Below, in pieces: positions 25,217 through 34,712 of a stretch of DNA of 64,000 bases. Under the pieces are notes generated by a model, which worked only from the letters and a program-made list of their open reading frames with translations, was not told where the DNA came from and ran no database searches. The translations under genes were made by a program, and so were the position numbers. The DNA comes from Streptococcus sp. zg-86. Lineage in GTDB: Bacteria > Bacillota > Bacilli > Lactobacillales > Streptococcaceae. The stretch lies in contig NZ_CP072115.1 in the NCBI RefSeq assembly GCF_017639855.1, positions 1,866,501-1,930,500 on the forward strand, given 5' to 3'. Numbering within the stretch: position 1 is the first letter of the stretch; the number at the start of each line of letters is the position of its first letter.

Positions 25217-25790
25217 ATACATGGAACAGTTAGAAAAACACCTGAAAAAACTGCCCCACAAAGAATATCAGGCAGCCGTTAACTACTTTAAAGAATACTT
25301 TGATGATGCAGGTCCAGAAGGTGAAGCAGCCTTGATTGAAGAATTAGGCTCTCCAAAAGAAGCGGCTAGCGATATTATCAATAATATCCTTGACCGTCAT
25401 ATCGAAGAAGAAATGACCGCAGAACGAAAAAGCAAGACCAAAACCATTTGGCTCGCTGCAGTTGCTCTCTTGTCACTTCCTGTTGCTATTCCCTTGTTGC
25501 TCTTTTTAATCGGCATCCTTTTTCTGATAATCGCAGGAGTTGCAGGACTCATCCTCTTAGCATTTCTGTTAGGACTTGGGCTCATCGTGACAGGTGGTTA
25601 CCTTATCTGGGAAGCCTTTAGCCTCCTTGGTCAATCCCTCCCAGCCTTTCTCATGGGCTTTGGTACAGGAATTGGTCTTATCGGTGGTGCAGCTATTCTC
25701 TACATTATCACAGGACTCTTTGCCTACTGGTCAGGTCGCCTAGTCAGATTGATTTTTCAATGGATTTTAAAGCGAGGTAAAACAGCATGA
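25203..25790 (+). CDS. DUF1700 family membrane protein
   Basis: A 195-residue protein with a soluble N-terminal helical part (residues 1-75, containing YMEQLEKHLKKLP and EELGSPKEAA, the DUF1700 hallmark). Several hydrophobic segments follow between residues 80 and 185. The function is not established; the family always travels with PadR regulators and DUF4097 proteins, which suggests a membrane partner in envelope sensing. It overlaps padR upstream and shares an ATGA overlap with the next gene. Confidence 0.88.
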   Translation: MTRTEYMEQLEKHLKKLPHKEYQAAVNYFKEYFDDAGPEGEAALIEELGSPKEAASDIINNILDRHIEEEMTAERKSKTKTIWLAAVALLSLPVAIPLLLFLIGILFLIIAGVAGLILLAFLLGLGLIVTGGYLIWEAFSLLGQSLPAFLMGFGTGIGLIGGAAILYIITGLFAYWSGRLVRLIFQWILKRGKTA

Positions 25791-26869
25791 AAAAGAAAGT
25801 TACGATTACCTTATTAACCGGCTTTATTGCCTTGATTTTAGGTTTAATTCTTTGCGGTGTTGGCTACTTTATGGGAGGTATTGAAGATATCCAAGCCATT
25901 GCTACTCCTAGCTTAACAGAAGAAACCTACAAAGACATCAAAGAAATCACGATTGATTCCCAAACAAGGACGGTTCAGGTCGACGAATCCCCAGATGATA
26001 AATTCCATGTCCGCTATGCCAATTTTGATAATTTCCGCTATCGATCCCTTGCGCTCAAGCAGGACAAGCAAACCCTCACCATCCAAGGGAAAGATCCCAA
26101 ATTCCATATTCAAGGCATCATGCAATTCCTAGGACAAGAACTGGCTATCCATATGAGACGCAATCACGAACTCAGAGAATTGACCATCCTTGTTCCCAAA
26201 GAAAAAACACTTGAAACATTATCTGGTTGGAACTATATGGATTCTTTATTGCTCAATAAGGTTCACATCAAAAACCTCGACTGGAGTGGCTTTGTCGATG
26301 CTGAGAATGTTAAACTAGAAGGTGGATTAGTCCGTATATCTAGTGGTAGAAGCATTTCCTTCCAACACTCTCACCTGAAAAATATGACGATTGATACGCC
26401 CGTTGCAATACAATCCTACCAAACAAGTACACTTGAAAATGTCACGATTCAAAAAGCTGACTCCATTCAGCTGCATGATACGACCATTCTCGGCACCGCC
26501 AAAATGGAGACCGCTGGTCCATACCACGCAGATATCAACATTAGATTATCCGAAAAGAGCCAAAAAGATACCCAGCTTGATGTGATTGTCTCTTATGATT
26601 GGGAGAAACTGCGTGAAGTTTATCACGTTCCAAATGCCTATGCTGAGTCAGAAGGTAGCGAAGCTGCTAAAGCCCAAGAAGAAGCATTCCGAAAAGAACA
26701 TCTAACTCAGATGGGAATCAGATTAGGGAATGAATATAAAAACCTCAAAGTCGAAGAAAACAAAGACGGTGCTAAACTTATCCACAGTCCAAAAGACGCC
26801 CAAAATAAACTGATTATTCGCACAACCAATGAACAAATTAACCTTGGCTCACTGGAATCAAGCCAGTAA
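25787..26869 (+). CDS. DUF4097 family exported/membrane-anchored protein
   Basis: A 360-residue protein with one N-terminal membrane span (residues 8-30; FIALILGLILCGVGYF). A repetitive beta-strand region on the outer side is rich in short VxLxxxxxxI-type repeats, as in DUF4097/LiaG-like right-handed beta-helix proteins. The Cys at residue 23 lies inside the hydrophobic span without a lipobox, so a lipoprotein is unlikely. It is the last gene of the padR operon, ending in a clear terminator. Its role is probably in envelope stress response, by analogy only. Confidence 0.8.
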   Translation: MKKKVTITLLTGFIALILGLILCGVGYFMGGIEDIQAIATPSLTEETYKDIKEITIDSQTRTVQVDESPDDKFHVRYANFDNFRYRSLALKQDKQTLTIQGKDPKFHIQGIMQFLGQELAIHMRRNHELRELTILVPKEKTLETLSGWNYMDSLLLNKVHIKNLDWSGFVDAENVKLEGGLVRISSGRSISFQHSHLKNMTIDTPVAIQSYQTSTLENVTIQKADSIQLHDTTILGTAKMETAGPYHADINIRLSEKSQKDTQLDVIVSYDWEKLREVYHVPNAYAESEGSEAAKAQEEAFRKEHLTQMGIRLGNEYKNLKVEENKDGAKLIHSPKDAQNKLIIRTTNEQINLGSLESSQ

Positions 26870-26875
26870 CACAAA

Positions 26876-26905
26876 AAATCAGTAGCCCAACACTACTGAT
26901 TTTTC
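26876..26905 (+). terminator. Terminator of the padR operon
   Basis: AAAAATCAGTAG-CCCAACA-CTACTGATTTTT. Confidence 0.92.
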
Positions 26906-26911
26906 TCTTTT

Positions 26912-27561
26912 TATAGTGGATTGAAAACTGAATACGGACTAAGAGCTGTGTAAAAAAGAGACGCAGATGTTCCAACTTTAGCTGGTTACAGCTGAGGCTC
27001 CCTTTAGTGGGGACGCAGATGTTCCAACTTTAGTTGGTTACAGCAGAGGGCTCCCTTTAGGGATAAATCTCGTTGGTTGCAAGCCAACCTGCTTCGATTT
27101 CCTATTTTGTCTAGGAGTTGCTTAACGCCCTTGTATCTTATGAAACTGAACTCGGGCTAAGCACTGTGTGAAAAAGATAAGTCTTCCTAGAGTCTGCTGG
27201 CCCTTCGTCTAACTTCCTATTTTCACTTTGTGCTTTATACGCCCTCGTATCTTATGAAGGAATAGGACAAGGCAAGGAGCTGCAGATAGAACTGGCATTC
27301 ATCAATACTCTATAAAAATCAAAATCTGACTAGCTTCCACAATTGAGAATTGTGGAAGGCTGGAAATAGAACGAGCACAGCTCGCCCCTTTGAACCACTA
27401 GTTCGGACTAACGGTAGCTGAGGATTATTGCATAATCCTTATTTCCAACCTTCAACAGTTCACAGGACTGTTGAAGCAAGGTCAGTTAACGACATCAGAT
27501 GTTGATTTTTGACGAGTAAAAGAGACTTAACGATGTCCTAACCTTTATTCCATTCACTATA
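26912..27561 (+). repeat. Composite TATAGTG-ended repeat with D module and nested element
   Basis: 650 bp from TATAGTGGATTGAAAACTG to ATTCACTATA. Order: inverted end, D module (two GACGCAGATGTTCCAAC 52-bp-type units), host A segment GGAATAGGACAAGGCAAGG, nested TACTCTATAAAA...GACGAGTA, host C segment. This fills 26906-27561; 27562-27618 is the short 3' flank of the kinase gene. Confidence 0.85.
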
Positions 27562-27618
27562 ACTTCTTACACAATCTTTTCAAAGACTATGGTAGCCTGA
27601 ATACGATCTCCTCCTATT

Positions 27619-28539
27619 CTACAATTCCTCAACCGTTACTTTTTCAAGTAATGCGTTGTACTGCTCTTTGTCCACCTCTGGGAAATATTGCAAGCAGTTG
27701 GCTGCTGAAAAAGCTGCTGCCTCACGGAGATAGCGTTCAGGGGCTTCTTTGCAACTCAACCCCTTGACCAAGACTCCCAAGTAGAAATCGCCAGACGCAA
27801 TCGGATTCAGTGCCTCAACACGCAGAGGAGCTACTCGGAAAAAACGATCCCCTATCTTGGCTAAACTTCCCTTAGCCCCCATGGTGACAATCATATTCTC
27901 ATGCGGTGTTTTTTCTTTTAAAATCGCTAAAATCTGCTCTGGACTGTTTTCATCCAATTCTGGGTAAATATCCTTGAGTTCTTCATTGTTAATCTTGACC
28001 AAACTTGGCTTCGATTGATAGGCTGCTCGCAAGGCTGCTCCGCTGGTATCCACAATTGTATGAACCCCAGGGTGGCGATCAATCAACTGCTTGATATAAT
28101 CATCTGGCATGCCCTTCATTAAGCTACCGGAAAAGACCAACCAATCTCCCTCAGAAAGATTATCTTCTAATTGCTTGGTAAATTGGGCTAGCAGGTCTTC
28201 CGTCAAATCCAAGCCCTTCTCATAAAACAAGGTCACATCACCTGTCTCTGTTTCCATATAAATGTTACATGTGCGGGTATTTTGCGAATTTTCAACAATC
28301 TGTAAGGCATTGCCCTTATCTGCATTCAAGTCTTGAATATACTGACCGATTCGGCCTCCTAAAATGGTATGAATCACATACTCTGATTCACCATTTTCCT
28401 TGAGAGCATAAGCAACATTGAAACTTTTTCCACCAGGGTATTCCCTTACTTCACTCGGACGAAGTGGAATATTTTTCTCAATGCGCTCCACTAACAGCGT
28501 TCGATCTAAAGCAGGATTCGGACAAACTAAATGAATCAT
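27619..28539 (-). CDS. 1-phosphofructokinase/tagatose-6-phosphate kinase family sugar kinase
   Basis: PfkB-family phosphosugar kinase of 306 residues. The N-terminal MIHLVCPNPALDRTL and GGKSFNVA segments bind substrate. The C-terminal anion-hole motif is NPIASGDFYLG, with the catalytic Asp. The gene stands alone, with no PTS or aldolase next to it, so the substrate cannot be assigned. An AT-rich near-palindrome upstream (28595-28617) suggests a dedicated repressor. A second member of the same family is in the PTS operon at 42133, but the two differ throughout. Confidence 0.82.
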   Translation of the reverse strand: MIHLVCPNPALDRTLLVERIEKNIPLRPSEVREYPGGKSFNVAYALKENGESEYVIHTILGGRIGQYIQDLNADKGNALQIVENSQNTRTCNIYMETETGDVTLFYEKGLDLTEDLLAQFTKQLEDNLSEGDWLVFSGSLMKGMPDDYIKQLIDRHPGVHTIVDTSGAALRAAYQSKPSLVKINNEELKDIYPELDENSPEQILAILKEKTPHENMIVTMGAKGSLAKIGDRFFRVAPLRVEALNPIASGDFYLGVLVKGLSCKEAPERYLREAAAFSAANCLQYFPEVDKEQYNALLEKVTVEEL

Positions 28540-28570
28540 GACACAAAGGCCTCCTTAGGCGTTTTCTTTT

Positions 28571-28617
28571 ATTGTACCACCTTTTATATCGTTTGTATAT
28601 ATTTATTTGTATATATC
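28571..28617 (-). promoter_or_regulatory. Sugar kinase promoter region with AT-rich near-palindrome
   Basis: The candidate -10 TACAAT is at 28576-28571 (minus). GTATATAT-TTATTTG-TATATATC lies upstream at 28595-28617. A regulator binding site is inferred from symmetry only. Confidence 0.35.
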
Positions 28618-28686
28618 ATTATACTAATTATGCGAATAGTCAAATTATAGAAAAAAAGTTCATCTCCTATCACTCTAGCTACTCAT

Positions 28687-28791
28687 TATAATGGATTGAG
28701 AAAGGAATAGGACAAGGTAAGGAGCTGCAGATAGAACTGGCGCTCATCAAAGCGACTGAACGATGTCCTAACCTTTATTCAATTCACTATA
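28687..28791 (+). repeat. Minimal TATAGTG-ended repeat (empty of the nested element)
   Basis: About 105 bp, TATAATGGATTGAGAAAGG to CAATTCACTATA, lacking the nested TACTC element: CATCAAAGCGAC is continuous. It shows the pre-insertion host structure. Its right end overlaps the 3' end of dinB (28779-28791). Confidence 0.85.
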
Positions 28792-29849
28792 AAATTCGTA
28801 ACTGTCACTCCTAGCAAGCGAATTCCCTTACTCCAATCAGCGATATGCTCGAGTATTCCTTCTACCTGCTGATGGATGACATCGGCTTGATCCGTTGCTT
28901 CCTCAATACTCACTCGCTTGGTTAAGGTTGTAAAGTCGGCATAGCGGATTTTTAAGACAATAGTCCGTCCTTTTTTCTGATGGCGTTGTAAGCTGTCCGC
29001 TACCCGATTGGATAGACCTGCCAGTTCCTTCTTCGCATCTTCTTCCACATACAAGAGCTTACGGTAAGTTCGTTCCTTGCCGATTGATTTACGGGCACGA
29101 TTGACCTTGACAGGAGAATTCGAAATTCCCCGTGCCTTGCGGTATAAATCATAGCCGAAGCGACCAAAGGTATCAATCAAGGTCATCTCTGAAATATCAA
29201 GAAGGTCTTTACCTGTATAAACTCCCATGTCATGTAACTTTTCAACCGTTTTCTTACCCACCCCATGAAATTTCTCAACAGGCAAGGAGGATAGAATAGC
29301 GACTGCCTCATCTGGCAAAATAAGGGTCAAGCCATGCGGTTTTTCCATATCTGAAGCGATTTTAGCTAAAAATTTATTATACGATACTCCTGCTGAAGCG
29401 GTTAAGCGCAGTTCATTCCAGATGTCATGCTGAATGAGCTTTGCAATTTTTACCGCAGATTTAATACCCCTTTTGTTTTCGGTTACATCCAAATAGGCTT
29501 CATCAATACTCATCGGCTCTACCAGGTCTGTGTAACGATGAAAAATCTCCCGCACTTGCTGTCCTACTGCTTGGTACTTTTCATAATTTCCCGCAATAAA
29601 GATCGCCTGTGGACAACGCTCATAGGCTTCTTTGCTACTCATTGCTGAATGAACCCCAAACTTTCTGGCTTCATAATTACAGGTTGAAACAACTCCACGA
29701 CCTCCAGACAAACGAGGGTCATGCCCAATAATCACAGGCTTCCCTTTCAAGCTCGGATTGTCTCGTACTTCAATGGCCGCAAAAAAAGCATCCATATCAA
29801 TGTGGATAATTTTTCGAGAAGTATCATTGATTAAAGGAAAAATGAGCAT
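28779..29849 (-). CDS. dinB: DNA polymerase IV
   Basis: Y-family translesion polymerase of 356 residues. IIHIDMDAFFAAIE (palm Asp), the SIDEAYLDV catalytic Asp-Glu pair near residue 106 and the helix-hairpin-helix VEKFHGVGKKTVEKL near residue 183 are all intact. The start at 29849 (MLIFPLINDTSRK) has AAAGGTGG 8 nt upstream; the longer frame to 29882 is unsupported. The last residues IVN and the stop codon come from the TATAGTG-ended repeat, so the repeat inserted at the 3' end and now sets the C-terminus. The polymerase core is unaffected. Confidence 0.93.
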   Translation of the reverse strand: MLIFPLINDTSRKIIHIDMDAFFAAIEVRDNPSLKGKPVIIGHDPRLSGGRGVVSTCNYEARKFGVHSAMSSKEAYERCPQAIFIAGNYEKYQAVGQQVREIFHRYTDLVEPMSIDEAYLDVTENKRGIKSAVKIAKLIQHDIWNELRLTASAGVSYNKFLAKIASDMEKPHGLTLILPDEAVAILSSLPVEKFHGVGKKTVEKLHDMGVYTGKDLLDISEMTLIDTFGRFGYDLYRKARGISNSPVKVNRARKSIGKERTYRKLLYVEEDAKKELAGLSNRVADSLQRHQKKGRTIVLKIRYADFTTLTKRVSIEEATDQADVIHQQVEGILEHIADWSKGIRLLGVTVTNFIVN

Positions 29850-29918
29850 ACTGTCTACCACCTTTTCTCTAGTATACCGCATCTTTTTTATTTCTGCTAA
29901 AAATTCGCTACAGACCTA

Positions 29919-29933
29919 TTGAAAACGCAATGA
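29919..29933 (+). promoter_or_regulatory. Candidate CcpA cre site upstream of pflB
   Basis: TTGAAAACGCAATGA fits the cre consensus WTGWAARCGYWWWCW at 14 of 15 positions and lies 52 bp upstream of the pflB -35. Confidence 0.5.
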
Positions 29934-29985
29934 AAAATTGTAAGAACCCTGTAAGTTTTTTCATTTATTTTCAAGTATTTTTGCC

Positions 29986-30014
29986 TTGTAGAAAGTGGTC
30001 TCAAGTGGTATAAT
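29986..30014 (+). promoter_or_regulatory. pflB promoter
   Basis: TTGTAG, 17-bp spacer, TATAAT; AAAGGAG precedes the ATG. Confidence 0.75.
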
Positions 30015-30061
30015 AATAGGCATAAAGACGCATGGCGCCTAAATATTAAAGGAGAACCCTC

Positions 30062-32404
30062 ATGTCAACAAAAGTTAAAACAAAAAATGTAACTGAAGAC
30101 ATTTTCGCCCAAGCTTGGGACGGTTTCAAAGGTACTGACTGGCAAGATAAAGCTAGTGTAACTCGCTTCGTTCAAGCTAACTACACTCCATACGACGGAG
30201 ACGAAAGTTTCCTTGCAGGTCCAACGGAACGCTCTCTCCACATTAAGAAAATCATCGAAGAAACAAAAGCAGGATACGAAGACACTCGTTTCCCAATGGA
30301 TATTGACCGTGCGACTTCTATTGCCGATATCCCAGCTGGTTTCATCGACAAAGACAACGAAGTAATCTTCGGTATTCAAAACGATGAGTTGTTCAAATTG
30401 AACTTCATGCCTCGTGGTGGTATCCGTATGGCTGAAACAACATTGATTGAAAACGGCTATACTCCTGACCCACTTCTTCATGAAATCTACACTAAACACG
30501 CAACAACTGTAAACGACGGTATCTTCCGTGCTTACACATCTGACATCCGTCGTGCACGCCATTCTCACCACGTTTCTGGTCTTCCAGATGCTTACTCACG
30601 TGGACGTATCATCGGTATGTACGCTCGTCTTGCTCTTTACGGAGCTGACTACTTGATGGAAGAAAAAGTTGCAGACTGGAACTCTATCAATGAAATCGAC
30701 GAAGAATCAATCCGTCTTCGTGAAGAAATCAACATGCAATACCAAGCATTGCAACAAGTTGTTCGCTTGGGTGACCACTATGGTGTTGATGTACGCCGTC
30801 CTGCTTTGAATACAAAAGAAGCTATCCAATGGGTAAACATCGCTTTCATGGCAGTATGTCGTGTGATTAACGGTGCAGCAACATCACTTGGACGTGTGCC
30901 AATCGTACTTGACATCTATGCAGAACGTGACTTGGCTCGTGGTACATTTACTGAATCAGAAATCCAAGAATTTGTAGATGATTTCGTATTGAAACTTCGT
31001 ACAGTTAAATTTGCGCGTACAAAAGCATTTGACGAAATCTACTCAGGAGACCCTACTTTCCTTACTACTTCTATGGCAGGTATGGGTAACGATGGTCGTC
31101 ACCGTGTTACAAAAATGGACTACCGTTTCTTGAACACTCTTGACAACATCGGTAACTCTCCAGAACCAAACTTGACTGTTCTTTGGTCTGACCAACTTCC
31201 ATATTCATTCCGTCGCTACTGTATGTCAATGAGCCACAAACACTCTTCTATCCAATACGAGGGTGTAACAACAATGGCCAAAGACGGATATGGTGAAATG
31301 AGCTGTATCTCATGCTGTGTATCACCACTTGATCCAGAAAGCGAAGACAAACGCCACAATATCCAATACTTCGGAGCTCGTGTTAACGTTCTTAAAGCCC
31401 TTCTTTCAAGCTGGAACAACGGTTATGACGATGTGCACAAAGACTACAAAGTATTTGACTGTGTAGAGCCAAACAATTCTGAAGTCTTCGAATACGACGA
31501 AGTTATCAAAAACTTTGAAAAAGCGCTTGATTGGTTGACTGACACTTATGTAGATGCGATGAACATTATCCACTACATGACTGACAAGTACAACTACGAA
31601 GCAGTACAAATGGCCTTCTTGCCAACCTTCCTTCGTGCAAACATGGGATTCGGTATCTGTGGATTTGCCAATACAGTTGACTCACTTTCTGCGATTAAAT
31701 ACGCACAAGTAAAACCTATTCGTGACGAAGATGGCTTTATCTATGACTACGAAGTAACTGGTGACTTCCCACGTTACGGTGAAGATGATGACCGTGTAGA
31801 TGACATTGCAAAATGGCTCATGGAAGCATTCTTCTCACGTTTGAACAAACATAAATTGTACAAGAACGCAGAAGCAACTGTTTCTATCTTGACCATCACT
31901 TCTAACGTTGCTTACTCTAAACAAACCGCTAACTCACCTGTTCACCGTGGAGTATTCCTTAACGAAGATGGTTCTGTTAACACTTCTAAAGTAGAATTCT
32001 TCCCACCAGGTGCAAACCCAACATCTAAATCTCGTGGTGGTTGGTTACAAAACTTGAATTCATTGTCTAAATTGAACTTCAAACATGCAAATGATGGAAT
32101 TTCATTGACAACTCAAGTATCACCAAAAGCACTCGGTAAGACATTCGATGAGCAAGTTAACAACTTGGTAACAATCCTTGATGGTTACTTTGAAAATGGT
32201 GGACAACACGTTAACTTGAACGTTATGGACCTTCAAGATGTTTATGACAAGATTATGAACGGTGAAGATGTTATCGTACGTATCTCAGGTTACTGTGTAA
32301 ACACTAAATACCTCACTAAGGAACAAAAAACTGAATTGACACAGCGTGTCTTCCACGAAGTTCTTTCAATGGACGATGCTGCTCGCGAAATTTCAGGTAA
32401 CTAA
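30062..32404 (+). CDS. pflB: Formate C-acetyltransferase (pyruvate formate-lyase)
   Basis: Glycyl-radical enzyme that cleaves pyruvate with CoA to acetyl-CoA and formate, central to mixed-acid fermentation under sugar limitation. The 780-residue protein has the active-site cysteine pair Cys418-Cys419 (SCISCCVSP) and the radical glycine Gly743 in RISGYCV. Codon use is strongly biased toward preferred codons, unlike its neighbours, indicating very high expression. It is monocistronic; the activase gene is not in the window. A cre-like site upstream fits carbon-catabolite control. Confidence 0.97.
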   Translation: MSTKVKTKNVTEDIFAQAWDGFKGTDWQDKASVTRFVQANYTPYDGDESFLAGPTERSLHIKKIIEETKAGYEDTRFPMDIDRATSIADIPAGFIDKDNEVIFGIQNDELFKLNFMPRGGIRMAETTLIENGYTPDPLLHEIYTKHATTVNDGIFRAYTSDIRRARHSHHVSGLPDAYSRGRIIGMYARLALYGADYLMEEKVADWNSINEIDEESIRLREEINMQYQALQQVVRLGDHYGVDVRRPALNTKEAIQWVNIAFMAVCRVINGAATSLGRVPIVLDIYAERDLARGTFTESEIQEFVDDFVLKLRTVKFARTKAFDEIYSGDPTFLTTSMAGMGNDGRHRVTKMDYRFLNTLDNIGNSPEPNLTVLWSDQLPYSFRRYCMSMSHKHSSIQYEGVTTMAKDGYGEMSCISCCVSPLDPESEDKRHNIQYFGARVNVLKALLSSWNNGYDDVHKDYKVFDCVEPNNSEVFEYDEVIKNFEKALDWLTDTYVDAMNIIHYMTDKYNYEAVQMAFLPTFLRANMGFGICGFANTVDSLSAIKYAQVKPIRDEDGFIYDYEVTGDFPRYGEDDDRVDDIAKWLMEAFFSRLNKHKLYKNAEATVSILTITSNVAYSKQTANSPVHRGVFLNEDGSVNTSKVEFFPPGANPTSKSRGGWLQNLNSLSKLNFKHANDGISLTTQVSPKALGKTFDEQVNNLVTILDGYFENGGQHVNLNVMDLQDVYDKIMNGEDVIVRISGYCVNTKYLTKEQKTELTQRVFHEVLSMDDAAREISGN

Positions 32405-32407
32405 ACA

Positions 32408-32444
32408 TAAAAAGTGGTTCTGAACAATCAGAATCACTTTTTTC
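32408..32444 (+). terminator. pflB terminator
   Basis: AAAAGTGGTTCTGA-ACAA-TCAGAATCACTTTTTT. Confidence 0.92.
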
Positions 32445-32473
32445 TATTCAAATCCTTTCATCACACCATTGGT

Positions 32474-32804
32474 AATAGTCGATTGAGAAAGGAATAGGAC
32501 AAGGCAAGGAGCTACAGATAGAACTGACGTTCATCAATACTCTATAAAAATCAAAATCTGACTAGCTTCCACAATTGAGAATTGTGGAAGGCTGGAAATC
32601 GAGCGAGCATAGCTCGTTTCCACTGAACCACTAGTTCGGACTAATGTTAGCTGAGGATTATTGCATAATCCTTATTTCCAACCTTCAACAGTCCCCCGGA
32701 CTGTTGAAGCAAGGTGAGTTAAGGTGAGTTAACGACGTCAGACTTTGATGTTTGACGAGTAAAAGCGACTTAACGATGCCCTAACCTTTATTCAATTCAC
32801 TATA
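32474..32804 (+). repeat. TATAGTG-ended modular repeat with nested element
   Basis: 331 bp, (A)ATAGTCGATTGAGAAAGG to CAATTCACTATA, with nested ATACTCTATAAAAATC ... GACGAGTA. A GGTGAGTTAA octamer-type duplication is visible inside. It fills most of the gap between pflB and the next terminator. Confidence 0.82.
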
Positions 32805-32819
32805 AATTCTATCTACAAA

Positions 32820-32876
32820 TAAAAGAGAAGGCACAGTCAAGGCTTTGAAATCATGAGTGTGCTTCCTCTCTTTTTT
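32820..32876. terminator. Bidirectional terminator downstream of the serine hydrolase gene
   Basis: AAAAGAGAAGGCACA ... TGTGCTTCCTCTCTTTTTT with T runs usable on either strand. Confidence 0.7.
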
Positions 32877-32917
32877 CTATTTCATGCTACTGGAACAATC
32901 ATTGTCTCAATCCTTTA

Positions 32918-33850
32918 TTAGAGACTTTGCTCCAAGGTCTCGACAATTACTTGATACAGCTCTTTTCGCTTCTCAATCCACAAGGGACGATTATCTTCAT
33001 CATAGGTGCGATTGGTCAGGAAAATCGCGGCCAGCTGCTTTTGAGGATGAAGCAAGACAAAAGGACCTGTGTAACCTGTATGGTCTAGCCAACCACCATT
33101 TTCAAGATTCCAAACGATTGAACGGGGTTTTGAGAAACTGATATTCTGAGCTAAATTCCTCGCAAATTTCCCTTCCAAATAATGGTTGAGGAATCTTTTC
33201 AAGTCTGCCAATGTCGAAAAAAGACCTGCTGAGCCACAATGAAGCCCTAGTACCTTGGCCTTAGGATCATGCACCAAACCTGCCTGCTCTCCCTTAACCG
33301 TCGGCACAGCCGTCTTGACTGGTCCAAATTGTGTTTCTGCCATATCCCACGGCCTAAAAATGCGCTCTTGAAAGATTATATCTAACGGTTGCCCAAGTAA
33401 CTCTTCGAGCATAAAGCCAAGCAAAATCAAATTGATATCTGTATAGCGAAAACGCTTATCAGCAGTCACTCGAATTTCTGCTATCGCCTTTTTGAGCCCG
33501 ACAAAATCAAGAGAATCTCGATTAGGAATATAGGGATCAATCCCTGTCGTGTGGGTAACTAGCTGGCGAAGGGTAATACTGGCATCATGAAATGGTGGAT
33601 AGTAGGTTTTTAATGGCTTATCCAGCTCAATAATTCCTTCTTCTAGCAAAAAAATCAGGACTGTGCCTACTCCGACAACCTTTGAAACAGATGCCAAATC
33701 ATAGGTCAATCCTGCTTGAGTCACGACATTTTCTTCGCTATGGCCGATATAGTAATCGTGCCAGCTACCGTAGTGATAGAGGGCTAAACTAGCACCACGA
33801 TATAAACGCTCAGCCATCTGCTGCTCAATTTTTTCTAAAATAGCCTTCAT
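32918..33850 (-). CDS. Serine hydrolase of the beta-lactamase (class C-like) family
   Basis: A 310-residue soluble protein with the SxxK motif SVSK (near residue 54), a YTD element in the YxN position (near 138) and a late HTGYTG segment matching KTG/HTG. There is no signal peptide, so it acts inside the cell or at the membrane face, probably as an esterase or peptidase rather than a resistance beta-lactamase. It shares a 4-nt ATGA overlap with the upstream cppA gene, so the two are translationally coupled. Confidence 0.85.
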   Translation of the reverse strand: MKAILEKIEQQMAERLYRGASLALYHYGSWHDYYIGHSEENVVTQAGLTYDLASVSKVVGVGTVLIFLLEEGIIELDKPLKTYYPPFHDASITLRQLVTHTTGIDPYIPNRDSLDFVGLKKAIAEIRVTADKRFRYTDINLILLGFMLEELLGQPLDIIFQERIFRPWDMAETQFGPVKTAVPTVKGEQAGLVHDPKAKVLGLHCGSAGLFSTLADLKRFLNHYLEGKFARNLAQNISFSKPRSIVWNLENGGWLDHTGYTGPFVLLHPQKQLAAIFLTNRTYDEDNRPLWIEKRKELYQVIVETLEQSL

Positions 33851-34578
33851 TTTTCAAACCACAGTTCAATATTGCTTTCATCCCTTGTCTGTAAAAAGCG
33901 TCCTTTCTTGTCTTTGAAGAAGGAATGTGGTAGTTGTTCCTCCAAACTTGACCAGTCCATATCAGCAGCAACTAGAATCCGCAAACTATCGATATCCCAT
34001 GTTTCTCCTGCTTCCGCCAATAAGTCCTGTCCAACAGCTTCACGAAAGGCTACTACTTCCTGTCCTGGTAAGATGTTTTGATAGAAAGCACGACTAACCT
34101 CAGGCTGAGGAGTATTGAGAATAATTTTTTCAACAGAGAAATCCGTTAACTTCTCAAAACCCTCTATGGAGTGAAAGGCTACTGGTGGCAATATTTCTAC
34201 AAGTTTTGCCACATCTTCTTCTGCATGAAGCAAAAAAGTATCATTTTCTGGCGATATACTTTCAAAGGCATAGCCATTAGACCCTTTATAGAGTTTGGTA
34301 AAGCGACTACCACGTGCTAGCAAGGCTTCAATTTCTAACGGATTTGCTACCTGAATCACGACTTTATGGAGCTTTTTCAAGCCCACAACGGTCCTTGTCC
34401 GCATACTTGGCGATTCAATCAAGACTAACTTGGTTACTGCACTTGCAGTCGCACCTAGTTCAACAAAAGCAGCATCTTCTAAATAGGTTTTAAAGCCTAG
34501 GTTTGCTTCAAAAAATGCTTGATTTATCCTACGATTGTTGATCCGAATCGCAGGAATCATAATTTTCTCTTTCATCAT
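33847..34578 (-). CDS. cppA: CppA family protein
   Basis: A 243-residue protein with the two-domain CppA architecture of streptococci (N-terminal NNRRINQAFFEANLGFKTYLE, glyoxalase-like; C-terminal domain starting FSVEKIILNTPQPEVSRAFYQ). The family was first named for a reported complement-C3-degrading activity in pneumococcus. The fold, however, looks like a vicinal-oxygen-chelate protein without a signal peptide, so that role is uncertain here. The first of two adjacent ATGs is given; GGGGA precedes them. It is coupled to the serine hydrolase gene. Confidence 0.82.
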   Translation of the reverse strand: MMKEKIMIPAIRINNRRINQAFFEANLGFKTYLEDAAFVELGATASAVTKLVLIESPSMRTRTVVGLKKLHKVVIQVANPLEIEALLARGSRFTKLYKGSNGYAFESISPENDTFLLHAEEDVAKLVEILPPVAFHSIEGFEKLTDFSVEKIILNTPQPEVSRAFYQNILPGQEVVAFREAVGQDLLAEAGETWDIDSLRILVAADMDWSSLEEQLPHSFFKDKKGRFLQTRDESNIELWFEK

Positions 34579-34682
34579 TCCCCATTTCCCTTACTTCGAT
34601 ACTTCTCTATTGTAATGGAAAACGATAAATTTTACAAATAATTGACTGTAAATCTAGGCAAAATATTCTGTACTGTGGATAC

Positions 34683-34707
34683 AAAAAAGAGGCCTTAAAG
34701 ACCTCAT
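34683..34707 (-). terminator. glpF terminator
   Basis: Minus-strand GAGG-TCTTTAAGG-CCTC followed by TTTTTT. Confidence 0.8.
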
Positions 34708-34712
34708 CTGTT

